Source of the DNA: Bretschneidera sinensis
Lineage: Eukaryota > Streptophyta > Magnoliopsida > Brassicales > Akaniaceae
Assembly (NCBI GenBank): GCA_023935145.1
Contig: CM043702.1
Location: 57,454,501 to 57,518,500 of the forward strand
Length of the DNA: 64,000 nt
Direction of reading: 5' to 3'
The number at the start of each line of letters is the position of its first letter. Position 1 is the first letter of the stretch. Under the pieces are notes generated by a model. The model did no database searches, had not been told where the DNA came from, and was given only the letters and a program-made list of their open reading frames with translations. A program made the translations under genes and the position numbers. This document shows positions 45,319 through 56,114 of this stretch, one piece after another.

Positions 45319-46575
45319 TCATGGTGCGGGAGAGTCCGAGCTGTCACGAAGAAGTTCCCTAATCTCAGCTAGGGAACCCTCGGTGTGCTCTCGATGTAAC
45401 TCGAAGTCATCCCGTAGATGGTCTATGGAGGAGCTCAGCCTCTGATAATCGGACTGCATGGACTGAAAACCAGACTCCATCGTCATCTGAAGACTCGCGA
45501 TAGCTCGTAGGATGTCACCATATCCAGTCTGACCAGTACTCGAGTCACCAATGGGAGGTGCTCGGGTATCTGTCTCCATCTCAGCAGCCGTATCAGCATC
45601 CTCATCGCTGTCACTCGCATCCTCTCGAATCCTTAGGCGCTTTCCAGCCTTAGGATAGAGAAACCCTTCACGAACAGTACATCCCATCTTCTTTAGAGAT
45701 GAGATGTTGATGATATCCGTCAATCCGATATCCTGAGCCTCGGAGGCAGGCAAAGGTACCCGGAAGTGCTGGAGGATGAGTGTAATGAGCATCCCATAAG
45801 GAAGACACCCGGAGTCGTTTGCTTCACCGTTTATCATGTTGGCGAGCAGCAGAGGATATATATTGAAGTGGTGCCCAGATTTTAGGCACCAAATCAATAC
45901 CGTATCTATTTTAGATAGATACCCTCGACTCCCGAGTCTCGGGTGGATGGTCCAACTGACAATCAATTGAAACATTTTTGAGTCGAGGGGCAAGTCACTA
46001 CATGTGTGAAATGTAGTGGGTCTGTACACATAGTTAGGGTCGCCCCTGACTATCCGACAGGCCTCCTCAACTTCAAAGTTGTCTGGCCATCCATCCAGAC
46101 TCCATTGAACCCCCCTTATAGGGATTCTCAGAATGCTCATCAAGAGGTCAGTGTTGACCTCAAACTCCACACCGCTAACTCTGGTTCTGAATCTCAGAGC
46201 CAGAGGACTGGGTTTCACCAAGTTCGCATAGAACTGGTGAATCAGTCGCGGGTAATATTTTTCATGAATACTGACCAGTGGGGTCAGATTTATTGCCTCA
46301 AAGGCTGGTAGAATATCGAAATTACCATGACGAATGGAGTCGAAATCAACGACTCTACCCGTCATGATTTTCTTGTGACGGATTATAGAGTTATACCTCT
46401 TATGAGCAGCTGGGCTGAAAAACAGAGCCTGCTCCAACTCTGTTCTGGGCTCCTTGCTGGATGACCCTGCTACTCCCTTCCCTTTTGATTCCGAAGCCGA
46501 AGGTTTTGAAGACCTAGGCTTTTTGGGCGCATTAGGTCCACTTGTTGTGAGTTTTATACGGATTTTGTCACTCAT
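45319..46575 (-). CDS. SIRE third ORF (418 aa), putative plant transposon protein
   Basis: An uninterrupted frame starts MSDKIRIKLTTSGP, with a basic, proline/serine-rich N-terminus (PKKPRSSKPSASESKGKG). A globular middle part (FDILPAFEAINLTPLVSIHE, PRLIHQFYANL, ILRIPIRGVQ, TVLIWCLKSGHHFN, LPYGMLITLILQHF) resembles the 'putative plant transposon protein' domain found in many plant elements; this is from memory. The acidic segment SDSDEDADTAAEMETD follows, then a C-terminal heptad-like region (SLQMTMESGFQSMQSDYQRL...). It occupies the place where SIRE1 carries an env-like ORF, but no signal peptide or transmembrane helix is evident. The open frame in a young element suggests it is used. Its function is unknown. 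Confidence 0.75.
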   Translation of the reverse strand: MSDKIRIKLTTSGPNAPKKPRSSKPSASESKGKGVAGSSSKEPRTELEQALFFSPAAHKRYNSIIRHKKIMTGRVVDFDSIRHGNFDILPAFEAINLTPLVSIHEKYYPRLIHQFYANLVKPSPLALRFRTRVSGVEFEVNTDLLMSILRIPIRGVQWSLDGWPDNFEVEEACRIVRGDPNYVYRPTTFHTCSDLPLDSKMFQLIVSWTIHPRLGSRGYLSKIDTVLIWCLKSGHHFNIYPLLLANMINGEANDSGCLPYGMLITLILQHFRVPLPASEAQDIGLTDIINISSLKKMGCTVREGFLYPKAGKRLRIREDASDSDEDADTAAEMETDTRAPPIGDSSTGQTGYGDILRAIASLQMTMESGFQSMQSDYQRLSSSIDHLRDDFELHREHTEGSLAEIRELLRDSSDSPAP

Positions 46576-46784
46576 TTTCGAGAAATTTGAAGTTTTTGGA
46601 AAAAGGAAATTTGGTAAAAATGAGAGATTGTAACCGTAGAAAGTTAAAAATTTCTTTAGGAATGAGTAGATCGGTGTGTTTAGAAGGGATTTGGATGGTT
46701 TTTAGATCAAAAAGATGAATTTTTCTAGAGAGAGAAAGCTTGGGCTCTTTGAAAATGGCGTAAAGAGGGCGAAAATGAACAGTC

Positions 46785-46793
46785 CCTTTTATA
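46785..46793 (-). promoter_or_regulatory. TATA box in front of ORF3
   Basis: TATAAAAGG on the minus strand, in the context TTCTATAAAAGGGAC, lies about 210 bp upstream of the ORF3 start and about 12 bp downstream of the last palindrome of the internal array. It suggests that ORF3 has its own promoter. Confidence 0.6.
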
Positions 46794-46804
46794 GAATCGC
46801 GATA

Positions 46805-47141
46805 CCAGTCGACTGGGTAAACTTACCAGTCGACTGGGCCCCTTTGAAAAGATGAACAGTTCTCTTACCAGTCGACTGGGTAAACGTACCAGTCGACTGG
46901 ATCAACTGACAGTGAGATACCAGTCTACTGGGCTATCGTTACCAGTCGACTGGGGGTTCAAAAAAAATGAAAAAATTTGGCTCCAAGCATGATTTGATTT
47001 TATAGACGACTGGAGAAGACTTACCAGTCGTCTGGAGTTTTTGGCAGAGAGTTACCAGTCGACTGGGTCAAAATTACCAGTCGACTGGAAAAACAGGCAG
47101 AGACTTACCAGTCGACTGGAGAACATTTACCAGTCGACTGG
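46805..47141. promoter_or_regulatory. Array of 12 palindromes upstream of ORF3
   Basis: CCAGTCGACTGG or variants start at 46805, 46826, 46868, 46889, 46920, 46942, 47002, 47024, 47055, 47077, 47108 and 47130. Nine are perfect; 46920, 47002 and 47024 are variants. Partners within pairs are 21-22 bp apart; pairs are separated by 42, 31, 60, 31 and 31 bp start to start. The array lies between the pol stop (47282) and the ORF3 TATA box. Confidence 0.95.
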
Positions 47142-47281
47142 ATCCTGAGTAAAATTTCCAGTCCTGAATTTTTAGCACGATTTTGTTTATCTATGACATT
47201 TTTGAGTGAAGGGAATAATTAAACATGGATTAATACTCTATCACTCAATGTCAAACATGCAAATGATGAAATGAGATGCAA

Positions 47282-50200
47282 TCAAACATTCAATTTATCA
47301 AAATCAAGCAATCCCATCAACTTTCTTATTTTGCAAAAACTAGCTTCACTTAAGGGTTTTGTAAGAATATCAGCTATTTGATCTTCTGAAGGTATAAATT
47401 CTAATCTTATATCACCTTTTTGAGCATGGTCTCTTAAGAAATGATGTCTAATCTCTATATGCTTGGTTCTAGAGTGCTGAATAGGATTTTTGGTTAGGTT
47501 GATGGCACTAGTATTATCACAAAATATAGGAATATTTTTGAGACTCATGCCATAGTCTTCTAGTTGTTGTTTCATCCATAATACTTGGGCACAACAACTG
47601 CCAGCTGCTACATATTCCGCCTCAGCGGTTGATAGTGCAACTGAATTCTGTTTCTTGGAGAACCAAGAAGTTAACATAGCACCTAAGAATTGGCATGTTC
47701 CACTTGTGCTTTTTCTATCTAACCTACATCCAGCAAAATCAGCATCCGAATATCCTACTAGCTCAAAAGATGATTCTCTAGAATACCATAATCCTATGGT
47801 CTGGGTCCCTTGTAGATATCTAAGGATTCTTTTTACTGCAACTACATGTGATTCCTTAGGATTAGATTGAAATCTAGCGCACATGCATACACTGAACATT
47901 ATATCAGGTCTACTTGCAGTCAAGTACAGTAAAGCACCTATCATGCTTCTATAATATTTAGAATCTGCATTTTTACCTCCTTCATCAAGATCAAGTTTGG
48001 TGGTTGTGCTCATAGGTGTTCCAATTGGTTTTGAGCTTTCCATCCCGAACCTCTTTAGTAGATCTTTGACGTACTTTTGTTGATTGATGAAGATACCTCC
48101 TTTTAGTTGCTTGATTTGCAGTCCAAGGAAGTAGGTAAGTTCTCCCATCATGCTCATTTCAAATTCACCTTGCATGCACTTAGCAAACTCTTGACACATA
48201 GATTCATTAGTAGCACCAAATATAATATCATCAACATATATTTGAACTATCAAAGTGTCATTTTTGTGAGTTTTTGTGAAGAGAGTTGTATCTATTCTTC
48301 CTCTTACAAAATCATTATCAATCAAAAATTTGCTTAGTCTTTCGTACCATGCCCTTGGTGCTTGCTTCAGCCCATATAAAGCCTTAGAAAGCTTGTAGAC
48401 ATGATTTGGAAGACTAGGGTTTTCAAAACCAAGAGGTTGTTCAACATAAACCTCTTCTTCTATAAAGCCATTTAAAAAGGCACTTTTCACATCCATTTGA
48501 AATAGCTTGAATTTATTAAAGCATGCAAAGGCTAATAACATTCGAATAGCTTCTAATCTAGCTACGGGAGCATAGGTTTCATCAAAATCTATTCCTTCCT
48601 CTTGGTTATATCCCTTAGCAACTAGTCTAGCCTTATTTCTAGTTACTATACCATTTTCATCCATTTTATTTCTATATACCCATTTAGTTCCAATAATTGA
48701 ATGATCTTTAGGTCTTGGAACTAGTTCCCAAACATTGTTTCTCTTAAATTGATTTATCTCTTCCTGCATTGCAATTATCCAATCATTATCTTTTTCAGCT
48801 TCTATAAATGTCTTAGGTTCTACTTGAGACAAATAAGCTACAAAATTACAAATATTTCTAATGGAAGAGCGAGTTCTTACCCCTTGTGAAGGATCACCAA
48901 TTACTTGATCAATTGGATGATGATTTACATACCTCCAATCCTTGGGTAGATTTTCCTCTTGTTGACTTGAGGATGGTTGGTCCAAATTTGGAGTTGCCAT
49001 CCCTTCATTTGTTTGAGAAGAACTCACTTTTGGGTCAACAATGGGAGTAGAAGTTTCCATTCTTGGAATAAAATCTGCATCATCTTTAAAGGAAACTTCT
49101 CCACTACTCATTGGGTTAGATTCATCAATAGTTACATGCACAGATTCTTCTACTACTAGAGTTCTCTTATTGAAAACTCTATAAGCCTTACTAGTAGTAG
49201 AATATCCTAAAAATATCCCTTCATCGGTCTTGGAATCAAATTTACCCAAGTTAGTTTTATTGTTATTTAAGATGAAGCACTTACTACCAAAGGCACGAAA
49301 ATAGGAAATATTGGGCTTTCTCCCTTTCCATAGTTCATAAGGAGTTTTATCAAGCAGGGGCCTTATCAAAATTCTATTTAAAATATAGCAAGAAGTATTC
49401 ACGGCTTCAGCCCAAAAATATTTTGGTAAATTATTTTCACAAAGCATTGTTCTTGAAAATTCTTCTAGAACTCTATTTTTCCTCTCAACAACTCCATTTT
49501 GTTGAGGAGTTCTAGGAGCTGAAAAGTTGTGATTAATTCCATTTTCATCACAAAATTTTGAAAAGCTTTGATTTTCAAATTCTTTGCCATGATCACTTCT
49601 TATGCTTGAAATACAAATTCCTTTTTCATTTTGTACCTTTTTGCAAAACTTTTCAAATCCTTTGAAAGCTTCATCCTTATAAGCAATAAAAATAACAAAG
49701 GTATATCTTGAATAGTCATCAACAATAACAAGAGCATATTGATGGCCACCTAGACTAATGGTACTAATTGGACCAAATAAGTCCATATGCAAAAGTTCCA
49801 AAGGTCTAGTAGTTGAGACAACATTTTTTGCTTTGAAAGATATCCTAGTTTGTTTTCCTATTTGACAAGCATTGCAAATTTTGTTTTTCTCAAAATTGAT
49901 TTTAGGAAGACCAATAACTAAATCTTTTCTTGAAACAATTTTTAGCAAGTTCATGTTTACATGACCAAGCCTTCTATGCCATAGCCATTGATTTTCACTA
50001 AAAGCAGGAAAACATTTTTCATTATTGGAATGTAAGGATTTCAAATCAACTATATAGACATTTTCATGTCTATGGCCAATGAATTTGATCTTGTTGCTCT
50101 TGATGTCTATAACTAGACAATGAGAGGTCTCAAATGTGACTTTATATCCTTTGTCACATAATTGACTAATGCTAAGTAAATTTGGCTTTAAGCCTTGTAC

Positions 50201-50341
50201 TAGCAATACATTATCTAAAGTTGAGAAATCATTACCGACTTTTCCATGCCCGATGATCTTTATTTTAGTATTGTCTCCAATGGTTACAAGTCCACCATCT
50301 CTTAGAGTTAGCTCCTTGAATACGCTTTTATCACCGGTCAT
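47282..50341 (-). CDS. SIRE pol: integrase, reverse transcriptase, RNase H
   Basis: A 1019-codon open frame. Integrase: zinc finger H122, H127, C156, C159 (HRRLGH ... CNACQ), and catalytic D187 (MDLFGP), D250 (SDHGKEF) and E286 (NGVVERKNR). A linker with [13 protein letters not shown] follows. RT has [20 protein letters not shown], the active site YVDDI at 702-706 and [10 protein letters not shown]. RNase H has [14 protein letters not shown] and ends [11 protein letters not shown]. Aligned downstream of protease DSG ([13 protein letters not shown]), it forms part of one Gag-Pol polyprotein, so its first ATG is probably not a natural start. All catalytic residues are present. Confidence 0.95.
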   Translation of the reverse strand: MTGDKSVFKELTLRDGGLVTIGDNTKIKIIGHGKVGNDFSTLDNVLLVQGLKPNLLSISQLCDKGYKVTFETSHCLVIDIKSNKIKFIGHRHENVYIVDLKSLHSNNEKCFPAFSENQWLWHRRLGHVNMNLLKIVSRKDLVIGLPKINFEKNKICNACQIGKQTRISFKAKNVVSTTRPLELLHMDLFGPISTISLGGHQYALVIVDDYSRYTFVIFIAYKDEAFKGFEKFCKKVQNEKGICISSIRSDHGKEFENQSFSKFCDENGINHNFSAPRTPQQNGVVERKNRVLEEFSRTMLCENNLPKYFWAEAVNTSCYILNRILIRPLLDKTPYELWKGRKPNISYFRAFGSKCFILNNNKTNLGKFDSKTDEGIFLGYSTTSKAYRVFNKRTLVVEESVHVTIDESNPMSSGEVSFKDDADFIPRMETSTPIVDPKVSSSQTNEGMATPNLDQPSSSQQEENLPKDWRYVNHHPIDQVIGDPSQGVRTRSSIRNICNFVAYLSQVEPKTFIEAEKDNDWIIAMQEEINQFKRNNVWELVPRPKDHSIIGTKWVYRNKMDENGIVTRNKARLVAKGYNQEEGIDFDETYAPVARLEAIRMLLAFACFNKFKLFQMDVKSAFLNGFIEEEVYVEQPLGFENPSLPNHVYKLSKALYGLKQAPRAWYERLSKFLIDNDFVRGRIDTTLFTKTHKNDTLIVQIYVDDIIFGATNESMCQEFAKCMQGEFEMSMMGELTYFLGLQIKQLKGGIFINQQKYVKDLLKRFGMESSKPIGTPMSTTTKLDLDEGGKNADSKYYRSMIGALLYLTASRPDIMFSVCMCARFQSNPKESHVVAVKRILRYLQGTQTIGLWYSRESSFELVGYSDADFAGCRLDRKSTSGTCQFLGAMLTSWFSKKQNSVALSTAEAEYVAAGSCCAQVLWMKQQLEDYGMSLKNIPIFCDNTSAINLTKNPIQHSRTKHIEIRHHFLRDHAQKGDIRLEFIPSEDQIADILTKPLSEASFCKIRKLMGLLDFDKLNV

Positions 50342-51163
50342 ATGCTTTGAGCAACCGCTATCAAGGTACCAACAGTTACCTTTCTCCTTGGTGTGAAGGC
50401 AAATCTACATCACACAAGGATATACGATAGCATTTTTAGGTACCCAAAATTTCTTGGGTCCTTTGGGGTTAGTCCTTGAAAATACGGTTCCTTTTGGGAC
50501 CCATACTTTCTTAACAATATATGGTGCTCTATGAACATGTTGATGATGCACATACCTAGCATTATAGTCATAGAAATTTCTAGGAAATTTTACATGTGCA
50601 TTCCTATAATCCTTAGGATGATAGTTCCTAGGATACATGATTCTACGGTAAGGGGTATGAAAATGCATGTCATTTTCAGAAAATGAACGATGATGCATTC
50701 TAGGATACATGCTAGCATATGTATGCAAGTTATTTCTAGAATAGTCATGATGGTGATTCCTAGGATGAGCAGAATGCATTCTTTGATTATACACATTGTT
50801 CCTAGAATGAACATGATGATTATTTCTAGGATGTGTATGAGCATTTCTAGAATGAGCATACAAATAAGCATGAGTATTTTTAGGATGCTTCAATTTAGTA
50901 TGATCATTTAAGTTTCTAGAGTTCCTCGGATTTATTAAGGGAGTGCTTTTAACAAGGTTAGGAGCTTTCGAAGTAGAAGCTCCATCTGCACAAGAGGCTT
51001 TCATGAATAAGCTCTCTTTTGTTTTTTGTTTTCCCAATGGAGAATATCCTACACCAGATTTTCCTCCACTTAATCTTTGGGAAGAAAGCACTTCATCAAG
51101 TTTTTCTTTACCAAGCATAAGTCTAGATACAGTGCTGTTTAATTCAGAAATTTTATTTTTCAA
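50342..51163 (-). pseudogene. SIRE gag-protease linker with His/Arg/Asn-rich repeats
   Basis: This frame (252 codons from 51163) continues Gag after a one-base deletion near 51166 and ends at TAG 50405-50407; beyond it the frame goes on to the protease motif [13 protein letters not shown] and pol. It begins with a heptad-like stretch (ISELNSTVSRLMLGKEKLDE), then has repeats of the type PRNxHxHxRNN and YPRN (about residues 95-205), then KKVWVPKGTVFSR and KKFWVPKNAIV. Only the frameshift and the TAG break the gag-pol frame of this element. Confidence 0.85.
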
Positions 51164-52458
51164 ATTCTCATTTCATCTTTAAGAAAATCTTGAGACGAAT
51201 TATACAGTAAAGATGATAATTTTTCTTTTTCTTCTCTAAGAACTATCATTTCCTTAGAAAGAGATGATACTTCTTTCTTAAGAACAGAATTTCTAGAATC
51301 AAATTTCTTTAATTCTTCATGCATTTCATTTATGACTTCTAGTAATTCTTCACTACTAGTAACAATATTATTTTTTGAAGAGGGAGAAGATGTTACCTCA
51401 CTTTCATCATCGATTGCCATTAAACAGAGGTTGGCAATCTCTTCGTATCCAATTTCTTTGTCTGATGACTCATCTTCTTCGTCATCGCTCCAGGTAGTTG
51501 CTACCATAGCTTTCTTCTTGAAGCCCTTGTATGGTTTGCTTGAAACTGGACAGTCAGCTTTTATATGTCCTGGCTTCTTGCAGCCATAGCACATAAGTGG
51601 TTCCCTTTTTGAGGTGGGATCCTTTGAGTAAGGTTTCTTGCTTTTCTTCAAGAACCTATGGAATCGTCTGGTGATTAAAGCCATTTCACCATCCTCTTCA
51701 CTGCTCTCTGCTTCTTGTTCTAATTCCTTTTCTTTGTTGCTCGTAGAAGCTTTGAGAGCAATTTGCTTCTTCTTCTTCTCATCATCATTGACGATGGGAG
51801 TCATTTCTTCCATCTCGTATGTCAATAATGACCCAAGCAGCGTCTCAACATCAAGCTTGTCAAGATTTTTGGCCTCTTGAATGGCTGTCCTCTTTGGTTT
51901 CCATTCTGGAGGTAGAGATCTTAAGATTTTTCTGGTTAGTTCAACTTCCTCAATATTCTTGCCAAGCAATTTTAAACTATTTATAATAGTAGTAAATCGT
52001 GAGTGCATTTCAGAAATGGTTTCATTAGGAGACATCTTAAAAGATTCATATTCAGAAATTAGCATGTAAATTTTAGACTTTTTTACTTCACTTGTTCCTT
52101 CATATGTGACTTGCAATTTGTCCCATATTTCTTTAGCAGAAACGCATGCAGATATTTTGTTATATTCAGAAATATCTAAAGCACAATGTAGCATGCTTGT
52201 TGCTCTGCTATTGAGAGACATTGTTCTACAATCCTCGTCAGTAAACTCAGTTTTGAGTTTAGGCATTGTATGAAGAGTCTCTCCAATAACTATTTCTTTT
52301 GAGGGAATTTTAGGTCCCTCTTCTATAATTCTCCATAGATTGTAATCTTGTCCTTCGACGAAGATTTTCATTCTATTTTTCCAGTAGTTATAATTCGATC
52401 CATTGAACAATGGAGGTCTAGTATAAGAGTGTCCCTCAGAGTAGCTATTTGCTGCCAT
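51164..52458 (-). CDS. SIRE gag
   Basis: It starts MAANSYSEGHSYTRPPLFNG, with the UBN2-type Gag core (NYNYWKNRMKIFVEG, EIWDKLQVTYEGTSEVKKSK, MHSRFTTIINSLKLLGK, KILRSLPPEWKPK), a charged linker and a CCHC zinc knuckle at residues 290-303 (CYGCKKPGHIKADC). A C-terminal region with heptad character follows (ELLEVINEMHEELKKFDSRN). The ATG lies 41 bp after the primer site. A one-base deletion at about 51166-51170 moves the frame and ends the ORF at 51160. It would form the virus-like particle. Confidence 0.93.
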
Positions 52459-52498
52459 TGGATCAACTCTAGGAATTTAAGCCTTATAAAGAGAACTA

Positions 52499-52511
52499 GG
52501 CTCTGATACCA
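52499..52511 (-). other. Primer-binding site of the SIRE element
   Basis: Minus strand TGGTATCAGAGCC, two bases away from the 5' LTR, complementary to the 3' end of initiator tRNA-Met. Confidence 0.93.
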
Positions 52512-53087
52512 ATTGTAGCTCGAGGTTTCAACCCAAGAGGGGGGGTGAATTGGGTTTTTAAAATCTTTTGCGGAATTTATACAAGTTTATAAAGACTGAT
52601 AAGCAACAAATAATTGATACAAGTAGAAAGCTGTAAATAAAGAGTTTAAGGAAAGAGGATGCAAACACAGTTATAGTGGTTCGGCAATATCGGATTCGTT
52701 CCGACCCTACGTCCACTCTCTTCAAGGAACTCCTTGAAGTAATCCACTAAGAAAACTTAGTCGCACAACTTATCCGGGTGTTGCACAAACCGTACACAAG
52801 CAATTTACAGGAATTGCTTAAACCGAAAAATCCCCTTCCTTTCGGAAGTTTCCCCTTCCTCTCGGAAGTAATCCCTTTACAAAGATGGTGTAAAGTAAAA
52901 GGTAGAGAGACAACAAATGAAAGCTTATTACAACAGAAATGTCTCTCTTTCAAAGTAAAGCTTGAAGAAATGGCTCAATAAGATTATTTCAAAGCTTTTT
53001 GTGTTTCAAGAGTATAAAAACGTGATTATATGAGATCAACTCTTTTTGAATATGTGCTGCTTGTTATTGAATGCTTTGCTGAGTGGG

Positions 53088-53095
53088 TTTATATA
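53088..53095 (-). promoter_or_regulatory. LTR TATA box of the SIRE element
   Basis: TATATAAA on the minus strand, in the context GCTATATAAACCC, about 95 bp downstream of the nearest palindrome. It marks the U3/R side of the 5' LTR. Confidence 0.75.
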
Positions 53096-53190
53096 GCAAT
53101 CAATTAATATGGCCGTTTTGGACTTTAATTTGAAAAAGATTTACTTTAAAACGTTCAGATTTGGAGTCCAACGGTCATATTTTTGAACTA

Positions 53191-53455
53191 CCAGTCGACT
53201 GGGTCGAGATACCAGTCGACTGGGTTCACTTGAAAAATATACGTTTTCAGACCTTCTGGGTATCCAGTCGACTGGTATATATCATCCAGTCGACTGGGGA
53301 CTTTCTGTCCATTTTGCCAGTCGACTGGGTTGATTCATCCAGTCGACTGGGAAATTACTGGTCAAAGTACCAGTCGACTGGGTTAATTCATCCAGTCGAC
53401 TGGGTACCTTCTGACCCATATACCAGTCGACTGGTATATGTACCCAGTCGACTGG
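53191..53455. promoter_or_regulatory. Array of 10 helically spaced palindromes in the 5' LTR
   Basis: Perfect CCAGTCGACTGG sites start at 53191, 53212, 53264, 53286, 53317, 53339, 53370, 53392, 53423 and 53444. The distances are 21, 52, 22, 31, 22, 31, 22, 31 and 21 bp. All are close to whole helical turns, so the sites face one side of the DNA. The array lies in U3, directly upstream of the TATA box. Confidence 0.97.
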
Positions 53456-53769
53456 GTTGTCTTCCAACCCAGTTTTTCTTCTGTTTTTCATTTAAAAACA
53501 TTTTAAAATTAATGGTTTTAGAAAAACCATTTGTGTTTGAGCCATTAAACAAGCTAATACAATGTATGAGTGAGACTTACATTGGTTCTAAACCTTAAGA
53601 CCTATACTAGATCTTCAGTCTTCACTTGATACTTGATTTGGTTCGAGTTTTTGCACTTTGTTCCTTGGTTGAATGTGTTTGATCCTTAATACAACTTAGT
53701 TTAAACATGTTAGTTAAATAACAGTTGTGTTTTGCCATCATTAAAATACGGGCGAGGGTCAACATTAAG

Positions 53770-54107
53770 CTTGCTGCCCATGTGTGCAGCAGTGTGCTTG
53801 GGCGCTGCAGCGCTGGGAAGTCAGCGCTGCAGCTTCAAGTTTTTGTCCCTTGTGCTATTCCTGCCAGGTTCCAGCGCTGCAGCTCCGTGCTGCAGCTTCG
53901 AGTTGCTGTCCCCTTCACACAACACCCTTCTGCTTGTGTGCAGAAGTGCGCACACTAGTGTGCATGGCCTTCCCTTGCTCCAAAATGATGCACACACATG
54001 TGTGCAGCCTTCTAACTTGCTGAACTTTGATCCTCTAACTTTGGTTTTGATTTTAACCATCTTTGAACCATACTTGGACATGTTTGAACCTTAGACAAAT
54101 ACCAACA
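53770..54107 (-). repeat. 5' LTR of copia-1, second part
   Basis: Continues the LTR after the SIRE element (shared CTTGCTGCCCATGTGTGCAG, GGACATGTTTGAACCTTA) and ends ACCAACA before the TSD ccttt at 54108-54112. Confidence 0.92.
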
Positions 54108-54249
54108 CCTTTCTTGCTTTGTAAGGATTTGTTCTCCCCTTTTCACTTTGTTGTCAAAGATCCACTTGAGCCTAAAGCACTCATATGTATGGTGTGAAAC
54201 AAAATGATGATATAAGCAAAACCTAGGGCCATCGATTTCAGTCGAAAAA

Positions 54250-55428
54250 AATTGCCTCTATTGTGGTGGTTGCCTAATTTGATCATTGTTGATCCAATCC
54301 TTCACGATATCTACCACTTTATCCCTAGAGTAAAGGAAATGTGGAGCTTCTTCATAATTTCTTTTTTGATAAGTTTCTCTCCTTATCCTTTTGTCAATAT
54401 GCCTACGATCTTCGGTTATTGCTGCTATGTGTGTATTTTGATTTTTCTTCATGTTCAGAAGCTTAAAAACAGAAAGACTAGTTCTCCTGGCCTTCTTTTG
54501 CAAATAACTAAGGATTTTATCTTCTAATTCTCCAAAAAAAACTCTTGTATTCATCCCACATTTGTGAAATACAGAGTTTCGCTAGACCATCCTTGCTGGT
54601 TTTATCTTGGCATTCAAATGTTTTTATTTTGAATCTTTCAATATAACCCTCCAGATTTTCTGAAGGACTCTAATACTCTTGTACTAGATCGATCATGGTG
54701 AACCAGCGTGGGATGGTGTAAAACTTTTGTATAAATTATTGTACAAATTTATGCCAATTTGTTATGCTTTGGGTTCAAGCCTTGTATACTAGGTACACAT
54801 TTATGCCAACAGATCTTGATCTTTTCCCCAAGCTCCCATGACATCTAAGAACCTCCTAACATGGTCTTTCGTGTCTCCTGTCTTCCCATTATATTTCTTA
54901 AAAGTTGGCATCACATAACCTTGAGGATTTGTTGTCTCCATTGCTGACCTAGGATAGGGTGGTATGAAGTTGAAATCATCCACTGTAGAGGCGGATTGCT
55001 TTGTAAATTTTTTTTATGAGAGACTTCAAGTCTTCTTGAGTTATGGAAGTTGGCAATGGAGTATAGGAAAAACTAGGCCCTCCTTCATTTTCGGTTGCAA
55101 TGACAGAAGCTCCATGAACTTCGATCAGGTTGTGGTTTGACTTTTCTTTCATTGCTTCTTCTTCAAGCTCTTTCTTTAGTGCTTGCTCTTTTTCTACAGA
55201 GCCTTTTGTTCTAAGATCATGATGTCTTGTCTCCAAATCCACTATTTGAGGTGGAACTACCGGAGGTTGAGTCCTAAGATCAGAACTTCCAACCTCAGCA
55301 ACAATGGATTCTTTCTGCTTAGTACTTTGGGAATTCAAAACTATTTGGCTTATCATGTATTGTAAAATGTGCAACATTTGCTTGATTGTTACATCTTCTT
55401 CCTCCATGAATTTTATCCGTGCTTCCAT
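54250..55428 (-). pseudogene. Gag remnant of the Tat-lineage gypsy element
   Basis: Minus-strand frames at 54976-55428 (MEARIKFMEEEDVTIKQMLH..., TSITQEDLKSLIKKIY), 54801-54983 (PRSAMETTNPQGYVMPTFKK, TKDHVRRFLDVMGAW) and 54258-54554 (GELEDKILSYLQKKARRTSL) follow the order of a plant Tat Gag: N-terminal coiled segment, Gag core, C-terminal part. Frameshifts separate them and about 80 bp near 54720-54800 look out of place. The part nearest the protease is cut by copia-1. Confidence 0.7.
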
Positions 55429-56114
55429 TCGTAACTGAGTGGAATCTTCAGTCTGTGGAATGGAATCATCATTCTGATGCGCTATAAGGGTTTGAATTAA
55501 ATTTCCAGAAAGCTTAGGGGCTTTTTTGCTTCTCCTTCAAAAACAAATCGTCTTATGTGCTTCTTCAAAAAACAAAATTGCCTTCCCCAGTAGAGTCACC
55601 AAAAATGTAAACACAAAAATTAATTCGTATTTCTAAATCTGAATTGATAGAGTCTCTAGCGGACCAACTAGTAAAATCCGCAAAATTGTTTCCGAGTTTA
55701 ATTGGTGGATAAATATAATTCCAAAATTGAGTGGTGGGAAAATATTATTTTTTTATAGAGATTCTAGATAAAGAATGAAGAATATGTTTTTGAATTGACA
55801 ATTTTAGAGAGACTGAGGTATAAAATTATTTTTACGCTCTAGCACAAAAATACAAAAGAAAATAGTTGATAAGTAAAGAATTTCAAAAAATAAATGAGAC
55901 AAGTGTTTACATGGTTCCACTTATGAGGCCTACTCTATGGGAGCAATGGAAAAGTATTTCACTATAATGATAAATATCAGTGATTTAAAAAACGGGTTTG
56001 GGGCGCGCCCAAGGGCGAAATCCGGCAAAAAAACCCAGGGGCGTGATTGTTGGGGCGTATATTCTATATATATGATTGTTAGTAACATTTTCACAATCAA
56101 GCATCAGTGCTCTA

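Larger units (their letters stand above)
43511..53764 (-). mobile_element. SIRE-type Ty1/copia element, young and nearly intact
   Basis: It is 10,254 bp long with two 1251-bp LTRs that differ at about four positions by eye. The perfect 5-bp TSD ttaag lies at 43506-43510 and 53765-53769, inside the copia-1 5' LTR. The primer site is tRNA-Met type (minus strand TGGTATCAGAGCC, 52499-52511) and the polypurine tract is AAAAAGGGGGAGAT (44762-44775). Large size, Gag with a long C-terminal region, Pol, and a further ORF between pol and the 3' LTR are features of the SIRE/Maximus lineage. Gag-pol has one frameshift and one stop; the third ORF is open. Confidence 0.95.
52514..53764 (-). repeat. 5' LTR of the SIRE element
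   Basis: 1251 bp, the same length as the 3' copy, with TG...CA ends. The minus strand has a TATA box (TATATAAA, 53088-53095) after the palindrome array. The ORFs at 53161-53598 and 53282-53491 are by-products of the array. Confidence 0.97.
37390..54107 (-). mobile_element. Copia-1: minus-strand Ty1/copia element with a nested SIRE element
   Basis: The LTRs start TGTTGGAAATCACC (plus strand) and end at 38348 and 54107. The TSD ccttt lies at 37385-37389 and 54108-54112. The 5' LTR is the right one (42896-43510 continued at 53770-54107), because a tRNA-Met primer site lies next to it (42883-42894). The gag-pol frame on the minus strand has five in-frame stops, a lost start codon and a 220-bp foreign insertion. 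Gag and integrase closely resemble copia-3 at 59084 and beyond, so both belong to one family (Tork/Tnt1-like by appearance). Confidence 0.92.
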
